Positions 1-7,672 of a DNA stretch of 64,000 bases are shown here, one piece after another (the first letter of the stretch is position 1; every line of letters starts with the position of its first letter). The stretch spans positions 62,001 through 126,000 of the forward strand of contig JBDXFZ010000074.1 in the NCBI GenBank assembly GCA_039990395.1, in the 5' to 3' direction. The DNA is from CALINF01 sp039990395 (GTDB lineage: Bacteria; Pseudomonadota; Gammaproteobacteria; Pseudomonadales; Halieaceae). Both the position numbers and the translations under genes were made by a program. The notes under the pieces were generated by a model. The model saw only the letters and a program-made list of their open reading frames with translations. It had not been told where the DNA came from and searched no databases.

Positions 1-1286
1 CCTGGCAGCGCTTGCGAGGCGATGACAACCTCGAGGACTCCGAATTTGCCCGGCGTGAAGCCAAACGCTTTGTGTCCGAATTGGGGCGACTGAAGGGCAG
101 CTATGTCAAAATCGGTCAGATGTTTGCGATGCTGGGAGAGCATTTTCTGCCTCCAGCGCTAACAGAAGCGCTACACCAGCTGGAATCACAGACTGAACCG
201 CTACCCTGGGAAGATATAGAAGAGCAGTTGCGCGCCGAGCTGGGTGACAAGTTTGATGAGTTGGCCATCGAGCATTCTGCTCTGGCGGCCGCCTCAATGG
301 CGCAGGTGCACCGGGCGACCATTCGGTCGACGGGTGAACAGATTTGCCTGAAGGTGCAGTACCCCGGACTGGCTGCGGTGATCGACACTGATTTCGATGC
401 GGTAGTGCGAATGCTGTTGCTGGCACGTTGGATAAAGGCTGGCAAGGAGATGGATGATTGGCTCGAGTCCATGCGAGCGCAGCTGCATCAGGAGATCGAC
501 TACGCGCGCGAAGCCGCTATGATCGATGCGATAAGCGACCATGTTGCCGGTCTCGACCCTGACACAGCTGATAGCGGTATTGTCTATCACGTACCCGAGC
601 GCTTCGCGCGCTACTGCACCGCGCAGGTGTTGGCGCTGGAGTATGTGGAGGGCCACTTAGTGACCCAGGCAGAGGTTGCGCAGATGTCCCAGCAGCGCCG
701 CAATGCGCTTGGCCTCGGTATGCTTGAACTGTTCTTTCTAGAGCTTTACCGCTGGGGACTTCTGCAGACAGACCCCAACTTCGGCAACTTCTTGATCCGC
801 GAGCGCGATGGCCGCGATGAATTGGTTTTGCTCGACTTCGGCTCCATTCTGGCACCAGACGACGCGTTTTTGGTGCACCTTGGGAATGCAATCGTCGCGG
901 GGCAGGCTCAGGATCGAGACTTGTTGCTCGAGAGCCTGGAGGGACTTGGTTGTCTTCAGCCGGAAAGTAGCGAGTTTGCTCGCACGACATTCTGCGATTT
1001 CTGTATGCAGCTACTGGAACCGCTTCGAGCGCCTGATCAATTACCGGAACGTTACCTGAATGAGCGTGGCGAATACCGTTGGGGCGATTCGGCGCTGATA
1101 CGCCGCGTGGGCAAGCAGGCCGCGCAGTCAGCCGCCACACGACACTTTGCTACGCCTTCAAGAGAGTTTGCAATGATCGCTCGCAAGCTTACCGGCGTAT
1201 TTACTTTTATCGCGGTGCTCAATGCTGAGTTTAATGCCAATGAGACCGTGCACACTTATATAGATCAGTGGCTCGAGGAGGATTGA
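1..1286 (+). CDS. AarF/UbiB-type (ABC1/ADCK) atypical kinase, 5'-truncated
   Basis: The frame is open to the window edge (in-frame Trp-Gln-Arg codons before the first possible TTG at 12), so the N-terminus is probably missing. Visible ABC1-family signatures are the KxGQ motif (KIGQ, residues 33-36 counted from base 12), the Ala-rich AAAS loop that replaces a P-loop (92-95), the ATP-site Lys in LKVQYPG (about 114), the catalytic-loop DPNFGN and the metal-binding DFG. Family members such as UbiB and ADCK3 support ubiquinone or isoprenoid-lipid metabolism. No C-terminal membrane segment is obvious, so this is probably not classical UbiB. It is followed without a gap by a second family member, suggesting one transcript. 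Confidence 0.9.
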   Translation, partial: WQRLRGDDNLEDSEFARREAKRFVSELGRLKGSYVKIGQMFAMLGEHFLPPALTEALHQLESQTEPLPWEDIEEQLRAELGDKFDELAIEHSALAAASMAQVHRATIRSTGEQICLKVQYPGLAAVIDTDFDAVVRMLLLARWIKAGKEMDDWLESMRAQLHQEIDYAREAAMIDAISDHVAGLDPDTADSGIVYHVPERFARYCTAQVLALEYVEGHLVTQAEVAQMSQQRRNALGLGMLELFFLELYRWGLLQTDPNFGNFLIRERDGRDELVLLDFGSILAPDDAFLVHLGNAIVAGQAQDRDLLLESLEGLGCLQPESSEFARTTFCDFCMQLLEPLRAPDQLPERYLNERGEYRWGDSALIRRVGKQAAQSAATRHFATPSREFAMIARKLTGVFTFIAVLNAEFNANETVHTYIDQWLEED

Positions 1287-2612
1287 GTGGCGCGCATGCC
1301 TAAAGACAAAGACGACGCAAAAGCTGTACCCACCGGACGCGTATCGCGCTTTGCGAGGGTTGCCAAGCTGGCCGGCGGTGTTGCCAGCGGTATGCTCGCA
1401 GAGGGTACGCGCCAGTGGCGCGCGGGAAACAGGCCGCGTCGTCGGGACCTCATTATGACCCCTGCCAATGCACGTCGCGTTGCCGATCAGCTGGCTGAGA
1501 TGCGCGGTGCTGCGATGAAGCTAGGACAAATTCTGTCGATGGATACGGGCGATATGTTGCCGCGAGAGCTGGCAGATATTCTTGCAAGGCTGCGTTCAGA
1601 CGCCAGAGCAATGCCTGTAGCGCAGTTGCAGCAGACGATGACAGAGGCTTATGGGGAAGACTGGGAGTCTATGTTCTACGATTTCGATTTCAAACCTCTG
1701 GCCGCTGCTTCCATAGGCCAGGTGCATAAAACTACATCGCCCGATGGGCGTTCCATCGTGTTGAAAGTCCAGTATCCGGGTGTTCGTGAAAGCATCGACA
1801 ATGATGTGGATAACATTGCTACAGTACTGCGTCTGTCGGGCCTGTTACCCAAAGAGGTAGATCTTGCGCCGTTGCTAAGTGATGCCAAGGTGCAGTTACG
1901 TGATGAAGCAGATTATCTGAAGGAAGCGGAGTTTTTGTCTGCGTTCGGCGAAGTCCTAGCCGATGATGAGCGCTTCATTTTGCCCGAAGTGTTATCCGAA
2001 CTGACACATCGCAGTGTACTGGCGATGACTTACGTTAGTGGCAGCCCCATCGAGAACATTGCCTATCAGCCTCAGGAAGAGCGCGATCGGGTGATGACTG
2101 CGCTGCTCGATCTTATGCTCACCGAGTTGTTTGAGCTGGCAATGGTGCAAACCGATCCCAATTTCGCCAACTACCAATACAAGCAAAGTACTGGCGAGAT
2201 AGTGCTTTTGGATTTCGGCGCAACCAGGCACTTCAAAAAACGCTTTGTGAATAATTATCGTAAGCTAGCCGCTGCGGCTATCGCTAACGACCGCAAAGGC
2301 ATTGCGGTGGCAGCAGACAAATTGGGCTACGCCGTTGGCGATGAAGATTCCGAGTATCAGGAGTTGGTGCTGGAGCTGTTTACGCTTGCTTTGGAGCCGC
2401 TAAGTCAGGAGGGCGCTTACGACTTTGGTCGCTCAGACATGCCCGCAAGGATGTCTGAGCTGGGAGAATCGATTACCGATTACCGCGACTTCTGGAAAGC
2501 ACCGCCCACCGATGCAGTGTACTTTCACCGCAAACTGGGCGGGATGTTTATGCTGGCCAGCAGGCTCAAAGCGCGTGTTGACGTCAATGAACTGATGCAG
2601 CAGTGGCTGTGA
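1287..2612 (+). CDS. AarF/UbiB-type (ABC1/ADCK) atypical kinase, second tandem copy
   Basis: 441 aa. It carries the same signatures as its upstream neighbour: KLGQ (residues 78-81), the Ala-rich AAAS loop followed by IGQVH, LKVQYPG, QTDPNFAN and LLDFGA. The GTG start at 1287 directly follows the upstream TGA and lies 6 nt after GAGGAGG; an ATG nine bases later would sit too far from it, so GTG is preferred. The basic N-terminus (about residues 1-60) has no counterpart in the upstream protein. The two proteins are clearly divergent, so this is an old paralogue pair or a heteromeric pair rather than a recent duplication. Substrate is unknown; a role in isoprenoid or quinone metabolism is inferred from the family. 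Confidence 0.9.
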   Translation: MARMPKDKDDAKAVPTGRVSRFARVAKLAGGVASGMLAEGTRQWRAGNRPRRRDLIMTPANARRVADQLAEMRGAAMKLGQILSMDTGDMLPRELADILARLRSDARAMPVAQLQQTMTEAYGEDWESMFYDFDFKPLAAASIGQVHKTTSPDGRSIVLKVQYPGVRESIDNDVDNIATVLRLSGLLPKEVDLAPLLSDAKVQLRDEADYLKEAEFLSAFGEVLADDERFILPEVLSELTHRSVLAMTYVSGSPIENIAYQPQEERDRVMTALLDLMLTELFELAMVQTDPNFANYQYKQSTGEIVLLDFGATRHFKKRFVNNYRKLAAAAIANDRKGIAVAADKLGYAVGDEDSEYQELVLELFTLALEPLSQEGAYDFGRSDMPARMSELGESITDYRDFWKAPPTDAVYFHRKLGGMFMLASRLKARVDVNELMQQWL

Positions 2613-2648
2613 CGCCACTACTGCAGTGATAACTCACCGTCGCTGCAG

Positions 2649-4700
2649 CTAGTTCAGACTATCCAAGAAGCGGATGTAGGCATCCGTAGAGAAGGGGCGT
2701 TCTAGAAACTCCCCAACAAAGTCTGCCGCGGGCTTGCTGCCTGCCGCTCCCAATACTTCGTCTCTATAGGCGTATGACACCGATGTCTTGCGCAAGCCCT
2801 CTGTTTCGAAACGGCTGAACATATCTGTCGCGATCGCCAAAGACCACTGGTAGATGTAGTAGTTCGAGGAGTACCCGTTGAGGTGACCGAAATTATTGTA
2901 GAAATAGGTACCTTCCACATAAGGGTAGGGCGAGTATTTAGCCTGCAGTGACTTAAGCAGTGGCAAAGGTTCGAATTGTTCTGGCGTCGTCATATAAAAA
3001 CTCAGCGAGATATTGGCATAGAAGATCTGTGAGGCGGTGCTGCTGGCGGTAGCAAAGTATCGTGCGCTGCGCATCTTGTTTACCAGTTCGCGAGGTATCA
3101 CCTGACCTTCGCTATTGGTTGCGAACTGGCTGAGCGTGTCGTAGTCCCACACCCATTCCTCCAGCATTTGCGAGGGTGCTTCCACGAAGTCTCGTTCCAT
3201 CGACATGCCGCCGATACTCGTCCATGACTGTGTGCCGGAAAACATATTGTGTATCAGATGGCCGAATTCATGCAGGTAGGTTTCAACCTGATTGTGTTCC
3301 ATCAGACCTTCTGGAAAATTGGTTGCCAGGCCAGACAGAGGCAGTTGCTTGCCCTTGAGACCCGTGCGTAACGTCCAGTGCGCTGCGTGCTTATACTTGT
3401 CCTCTCGCGGGTGCATGTCCAGGTAGAAGCGCCCGAGGGGGGTGCCGTTGCGCTGTATTTCCCAGGTAGTGACAGATTCGTGCCACGTGTCGGTCTGCCA
3501 GGGCACAATCTGTACGTCGAACAAGTCTTGTGTCAGCGCGAATATGCCCGACTGCACCTTGTCAAAGTGGAAGTACTCACGCACCTCTTGTGAATCCAAT
3601 GCGTAGTCTTCCTGTCGCACGAGATTAGACAGGTAGCTCCCCTGCCATGCCTGCACCTGTGTAGCCGAGGGGTCAATCTCCTGCAGTCGTGTGAGTAGTA
3701 TGTCCATGTCGCGGCTTGCAGGCGCCTTGAGCGCAGTACCAACTTCATTCAGAAAGCGCTTGGCATTGTCTGGACTATCAATCATCAGTCCGTCCATTGC
3801 CAGGGCGGCGTAGCTGTCATAGCCCAGTAGCTGAGCCAGTTCATACCGCTTGGTAACCAGCTGCTTAAGGTTGTCTGTGTTAGCTGGTGAACCGATATTG
3901 TTGCGGGCGATATGGAGCTGCTTGCGCAGGTTGTCATCGGTACTGTATTTGAGCACCGGGAACACATCAGGATAGTTTGTGGAGATCTGAATCTCGCCGT
4001 TTTCATTAGCGGGATGGCTGTCGATAAAATCTTGAGGTAGCCCCTGCAAGCCGGCAGGTGTCGTTGCCACGTAGCGCGTATCTTCACGAATTGTACGGTC
4101 GAAGGTGTTGCCGATCTCGGTAATCTCGCGCTTGACCTGGCGTACTCGCTCTCGCGTCGCCTCGTCTCGGTCTACACCGGATTGACGAAAGTCGCGCAGC
4201 TGATTTTTTACCATCCGCGCTTCAGGCGCACTGAGGTCTGCAAGATCGATCGCCGACACTCGCTCATAGAACTTGCGTGACAAATCCAGGCCGCTGGCAA
4301 AATCGGTGTACTCCTGCACGCAAACCTCTGCTGCCGCACGAATGTCCTGGTCAGGATGTACTGACTTTAAGTACCACACATGACGGATGGCTTGCAGATC
4401 GATACTCATCGCATCATACGCGCCAAAAACCGACTCCAGTGTGGCCTCCGACGTGTCGTTTTCGATATCGCTAAATGCTTTCTTGGCAGTAGTCAGTGTG
4501 TCTATACACAGTGAAGCAAGGTCCTCTGCAGGCAGGTTGAAATTCCAACCATCAACGGCAGTAGACTGTGCCTTTGCTGCGGTGGTGTTAGCTGCAGCAG
4601 AGGCTGGTAGCGCAACCAATCCGATTGGACTCAGTGCCATCGATAGAAGGGCAGCGCGAGTCAGAGAAGGCAGGTGCAGTTTGAGGGATGAGTAAGTCAC
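2649..4700 (-). CDS. Secreted M3-family zinc metallopeptidase (oligopeptidase)
   Basis: 683 aa from the GTG at 4700. That start is chosen because GGAG lies 8 nt upstream and because it gives an export signal (basic start, hydrophobic stretch ending in Ala-Ser-Ala, about residues 12-34). A longer frame exists to 4886 but would begin inside the terminator hairpin of the neighbouring gene. The zinc-binding HEFGH motif is at residues 477-481, with the second Glu and a Tyr-rich C-terminal region as in M3 (thimet/oligopeptidase) enzymes. These cleave short peptides. A periplasmic or exported location is less common than the usual cytosolic one and suggests processing of external peptides. Convergent with the AarF genes. 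Confidence 0.88.
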   Translation of the reverse strand: MTYSSLKLHLPSLTRAALLSMALSPIGLVALPASAAANTTAAKAQSTAVDGWNFNLPAEDLASLCIDTLTTAKKAFSDIENDTSEATLESVFGAYDAMSIDLQAIRHVWYLKSVHPDQDIRAAAEVCVQEYTDFASGLDLSRKFYERVSAIDLADLSAPEARMVKNQLRDFRQSGVDRDEATRERVRQVKREITEIGNTFDRTIREDTRYVATTPAGLQGLPQDFIDSHPANENGEIQISTNYPDVFPVLKYSTDDNLRKQLHIARNNIGSPANTDNLKQLVTKRYELAQLLGYDSYAALAMDGLMIDSPDNAKRFLNEVGTALKAPASRDMDILLTRLQEIDPSATQVQAWQGSYLSNLVRQEDYALDSQEVREYFHFDKVQSGIFALTQDLFDVQIVPWQTDTWHESVTTWEIQRNGTPLGRFYLDMHPREDKYKHAAHWTLRTGLKGKQLPLSGLATNFPEGLMEHNQVETYLHEFGHLIHNMFSGTQSWTSIGGMSMERDFVEAPSQMLEEWVWDYDTLSQFATNSEGQVIPRELVNKMRSARYFATASSTASQIFYANISLSFYMTTPEQFEPLPLLKSLQAKYSPYPYVEGTYFYNNFGHLNGYSSNYYIYQWSLAIATDMFSRFETEGLRKTSVSYAYRDEVLGAAGSKPAADFVGEFLERPFSTDAYIRFLDSLN

Positions 4701-4872
4701 TGACGAAACTCCAGTCGTTAGTATGTAGGCTAAAAGTGGGATCACCACAACGCGCGGCACGTTACTGCCTGAGCCCTCGATCTTCAAGTGTTCTGGATTG
4801 GATATAGAGTGAAATGCGGTGAAGTGAGTAGCTGATGCGACGACTGGCCGCCATGGCTTAGGGGTAGTAAAG

Positions 4873-4902
4873 GCCACCGCACGCATTGACGCGTGCGGTG
4901 GC
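4873..4902 (-). terminator. Strong hairpin downstream of MFS gene
   Basis: A perfect 12-bp stem (GCCACCGCACGC and its complement) with a 6-nt loop lies 26 nt past the MFS stop on the minus strand. The U-tail (CTTTACT) is weak, so termination strength is uncertain. Confidence 0.6.
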
Positions 4903-4927
4903 TGATCATAGCCTAGCGAATTGGCTG

Positions 4928-6163
4928 CTAGCAGGCATCGACCGTTTCAACCGGGCGCAACAGCTTTTCCCGGGTGATGCGTGTAAGCAGCGGTAACAGC
5001 ACAAGCACCATCAGTGGTGTGAATACCGCCACCAGGCTCAGCAATGTGGGTGCCATACCGTAGCGGTCAAGGCTGTAGCCGAGTATGGGGCCTGTCACGA
5101 TAAATACCGCTCTTACCACCAGGCTGACAAGCGAGTTCACGGTTGCCCGGAAGTCGCCGGGTACACGCCGGTTGAGTGCCTCATAAAATACACTCAGGCT
5201 TAAGCCGCGGGCGATCTGGATCGCAAACCCAAACATGACCCCTATCCAGCCACTACCCAGAGCCATGCCCAACATGCCGGCAATGGGCAGGATCGCGAGC
5301 AATACCAGCAATCGGCGGGTACCCAGCTTCTTTTCGATTGCCGATGCGTACCGCGCTGCCAGGCTTACGACCAATGCGAACGCCGCCCATAGGTAGCCGA
5401 AGCTCTCAATGGGTACTCCCTGAACCTCCCAGTATTTCTGATAGATCCAAAAGACGTACACCGCCATCAGGCCAAACACCGTAATGGCGAAGGCGGTCCA
5501 GAGCACGACGGGCTTACCAAACAGCAGCAATTCGATCACCTCGCGTGCATTCTGCTTGTGATCAACTACGCGCTTGGGGCGCGGTACCTCTATCAGGGCA
5601 AAGCCCAGAATCAGCGGTACAAGGCCGGTCACTGCCTGCACCCAGACAACCCACTGCATTGATGCCAACATTAACAGGCTGGCAACGATACCTGCGATGC
5701 CCGAAGCCGCAGCTTCTACTGAGATCAATCGGCTCAATGATTTTCCCGCACCGGCTCCGCCTTCCAGGTCATTTTCCTGCAGGTACAGCTCGGTGTCATA
5801 CAGCAACGCCAAATCAGCGCCGGAGATAAGGCTGAAACCAAGGCCAAGAATCATTTCGTACAGCAGGAAGTCCAAGAAGGTATCCGCCCAGAATAAGGAT
5901 AGGAAACCGATGGCATTGAGGCCTGCTCCTACCAGTACCGCATTACGTCGACCCCACATGTCGGCGATGTAGCCCGATGGGACCTCGCAGATCGCAATGG
6001 TCAGCGCAAACGCAGCCTGCGTCTGCAACACCTGGCTCATAGACAGGCCGTAGCCCTGCAGCAGCGGCACGAATATGGGAATCACCACCATGAAGCTGTG
6101 GAAAAATCCCATCAAATAGATTGTCTTGATATTGCGTTGTAATAACCGGTTCACGGTACTCAC
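4928..6163 (-). CDS. Major facilitator superfamily transporter
   Basis: 411 aa with about 12 predicted membrane segments. The MFS loop 2-3 motif is recognisable near residue 65 (GYIADMWGRR). The central loop carries a basic stretch (PRPKRVV). No signature points to a substrate; drug or metabolite export is possible. The start at 6163 is GTG with no good spacing to a ribosome site; a second in-frame GTG at 6154 lies 4 nt after AGGGTGAG and may be the true start. It is the last gene of a minus-strand group but is separated from upstream genes by a terminator at 6216-6257, so it has its own promoter or relies on readthrough. Confidence 0.85.
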   Translation of the reverse strand: MSTVNRLLQRNIKTIYLMGFFHSFMVVIPIFVPLLQGYGLSMSQVLQTQAAFALTIAICEVPSGYIADMWGRRNAVLVGAGLNAIGFLSLFWADTFLDFLLYEMILGLGFSLISGADLALLYDTELYLQENDLEGGAGAGKSLSRLISVEAAASGIAGIVASLLMLASMQWVVWVQAVTGLVPLILGFALIEVPRPKRVVDHKQNAREVIELLLFGKPVVLWTAFAITVFGLMAVYVFWIYQKYWEVQGVPIESFGYLWAAFALVVSLAARYASAIEKKLGTRRLLVLLAILPIAGMLGMALGSGWIGVMFGFAIQIARGLSLSVFYEALNRRVPGDFRATVNSLVSLVVRAVFIVTGPILGYSLDRYGMAPTLLSLVAVFTPLMVLVLLPLLTRITREKLLRPVETVDAC

Positions 6164-6215
6164 CCTGTCGACCAGGAACCCGGATTACGAAGGAAATTAG
6201 CTGTTTTTAAGAAAC

Positions 6216-6257
6216 AAAAAAAAGGCCTCCGGAATCTGGGTTCTCGGAGGCCTTTTT
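6216..6257 (-). terminator. Rho-independent terminator of the small transcript
   Basis: The 13-bp stem AAAAAGGCCTCCG/CGGAGGCCTTTTT has a 13-nt loop and on the minus strand ends in an uninterrupted run of eight T. It lies 33 nt past the stop of a 30-codon ORF and before the MFS gene, so it ends transcription coming from the right. It is symmetrical enough to work in both directions. Confidence 0.85.
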
Positions 6258-6289
6258 CTAAATTCGACTACTTATCGATTCATGCTTCC

Positions 6290-6382
6290 TTAAACCACAC
6301 ACTGCGCCCACAGACACACCGGCGACGAGACAAGTGTCTTACCTCGCTGGTACATCGTTGCGTTGTCGTAGTGCGTGATCAT
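6290..6382 (-). CDS. Putative 30-aa small protein or leader peptide
   Basis: The only gene candidate in the 354-bp gap 6164-6517. It encodes 30 aa starting MITHYDNATMYQRGK and ending in a hydrophobic, two-cysteine tail (CLWAQCVV). Upstream, GAGAG lies 7 nt before the ATG as a weak ribosome site, inside a doubled GCGCGAGA sequence. It is bracketed by a consensus CRP-type site and a promoter-like sequence upstream and by a strong terminator 33 nt downstream, so it looks like a complete transcription unit of about 200 nt. I do not recognise a family. It could equally be a regulatory RNA whose ORF is accidental. Confidence 0.45.
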   Translation of the reverse strand: MITHYDNATMYQRGKTLVSSPVCLWAQCVV

Positions 6383-6429
6383 CAGTTTTCTCTCGCGCTT
6401 CTCGCGCTGAATCGCTTTAACAGGTGAGT

Positions 6430-6458
6430 ATGTTGGCGTTGTGCTGCAAGGAGGTCAA
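6430..6458 (-). promoter_or_regulatory. Candidate sigma-70 promoter of the small transcript
   Basis: TTGACC (6453-6458), 17-bp spacer, then CAACAT (6430-6435), read on the minus strand. The -35 is good and the -10 poor (3 of 6), which fits an activator-dependent promoter. The predicted start near 6423 would give a leader of about 40 nt. Confidence 0.35.
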
Positions 6459-6473
6459 CCAACTTTTCTCGAT

Positions 6474-6489
6474 TGTGACTTTTGTCACA
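6474..6489. promoter_or_regulatory. CRP/Vfr-type binding site
   Basis: TGTGA-CTTTTG-TCACA matches both half-sites of the CRP consensus TGTGA-N6-TCACA exactly. Its centre is about 58-61 bp upstream of the predicted start of the small transcript, the usual class I activation position. It lies 29 bp past the stop of the HdeD-like gene. Confidence 0.6.
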
Positions 6490-6517
6490 GGCAATCAGTG
6501 AAAATAGCGGTACGGCG

Positions 6518-7117
6518 TTACTGAGCCAATTGCGACGTTGCACGTTGCAGTCTGCTTACAATGAAGAACAGCAGCGCAGCGACCAACAATGCGGCGATAC
6601 CCAGTATCCAGGAAATTGCACCTATGCCAATGCCGGGCCACAAAAGCAGAACAAGGCCGATGACCAAAGCCAGCATACCGGTACCTCTAACAGTAGAGCG
6701 CTCTGGGTCTGCGTCGCTCATTTGACGGCTAAAGAGAAAGTTGCGAACGCCGATATACAGAACCAAAGCGCCAAACAGTTTCAATAAGACAGCAATGGAG
6801 TTTGGCCAAAACAGCAACACGCCTCCTATCACCAAGCTGATGACGGCGCTTCCCAAATAGCTGCGTAAATCACCTCCGCGAGAGGCGCTAACCAAGCTTC
6901 CGATGCCATCCAAAATGCTGCACACACCCACAAACATCGCCAAGTACTTCATGCTCGTGCTTGGCCAGAACAGAGCGGACAGTCCTACCACTACGAGTAG
7001 CGCGGCCTTCAGCTGCAACGATCGACAAAAATGATGGAAGCCATCTTGTACCTGCGTGCGGGCATTGATTGCTGCATCCTTGAGTTGCTGTTTTTGTTGC
7101 TCATCAATCGGGCTCAT
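6518..7117 (-). CDS. HdeD-like (DUF308) membrane protein
   Basis: 199 aa. After a short charged cytosolic start (about residues 1-35, rich in Gln and Lys) come six hydrophobic segments paired as in HdeD/DUF308 proteins, with short loops such as FWPNS and LLWPGIG before helices. Family members are linked to acid or general stress, but the molecular role is not established. AGGAG lies about 12 nt before the ATG. The small secreted gene upstream (7171-7467) runs in the same direction 53 nt away, so the two may be co-transcribed. Confidence 0.8.
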   Translation of the reverse strand: MSPIDEQQKQQLKDAAINARTQVQDGFHHFCRSLQLKAALLVVVGLSALFWPSTSMKYLAMFVGVCSILDGIGSLVSASRGGDLRSYLGSAVISLVIGGVLLFWPNSIAVLLKLFGALVLYIGVRNFLFSRQMSDADPERSTVRGTGMLALVIGLVLLLWPGIGIGAISWILGIAALLVAALLFFIVSRLQRATSQLAQ

Positions 7118-7170
7118 TTAACTGTTACTCCTACACTAAATTCTTTATTGCTCACTAGTAAGCCTATCCT

Positions 7171-7467
7171 CTAATCGTCCTTCTTGTCTTTCTTATCTCT
7201 TCGTCCCTTGCGTAACTCGCTACGGGCATCCTGGATATTTTTGCGACACTTGACGGGGTTCAGCCGATTCGTTTTCGCCAGCGTGAGCTCAGCATTGGCC
7301 TTGGTGCGAGATTCCGCTGTGTAGTCATCCTTATCTTCCGCAATCTCTTGCTTTAATTTACGGATATCCTCTTGGCAGTCATCTGTGACACCCAGGTCAG
7401 CGGCCGCAGAGAAAGAAAGTGTGAGCATTAGCAGCAGCACTGTGCCGGTTAGGGTTTGTCTCATCAT
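7171..7467 (-). CDS. Small secreted, charged protein of unknown function
   Basis: 98 aa from the ATG at 7467, which follows AAAGGAA by 5 nt (an adjacent ATG at 7464 is equally possible). A signal peptide occupies about residues 1-23 (Leu-rich core, Ser-Ala-Ala-Ala-Asp). The mature part has one Cys pair region (Cys near 31 and 75), a Glu/Lys-rich probable coiled coil, and a very basic-acidic tail built of KDKKDD-like repeats. I do not recognise a family. A longer frame to 7533 would place the signal peptide internally and is rejected. Confidence 0.7.
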   Translation of the reverse strand: MMRQTLTGTVLLLMLTLSFSAAADLGVTDDCQEDIRKLKQEIAEDKDDYTAESRTKANAELTLAKTNRLNPVKCRKNIQDARSELRKGRRDKKDKKDD

Positions 7468-7633
7468 CAGTTTCCTTTGTGGTTGGTGCGCGCGGGTATC
7501 ACGCTGGTTTCGACTTTGCCCAGTATAGTACAAGAGCTGTGATCTACCTCGCCAAAGCCCTGCGCCACGGGGTGTACCCAGAACGGGTTGAATGTTTTTA
7601 CGACCTGGATCAAGTCACACTACCCTGACAACT

Positions 7634-7641
7634 GCTATAAC
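7634..7641 (+). promoter_or_regulatory. Extended -10 promoter upstream of fhs
   Basis: A TGC-TATAAC extended -10 element lies about 31 bp before the fhs start. No convincing -35 is present, which is tolerated by extended -10 promoters. Confidence 0.4.
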
Positions 7642-7672
7642 TAGATCTTGGATTATTTAGAAGAGCAAATTT

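Noticed and set aside
517..1140. 207-aa minus-strand frame opposite the first AarF gene
   Set aside because: Pro/Arg/Ser-rich shadow translation of a conserved kinase; no start signal.
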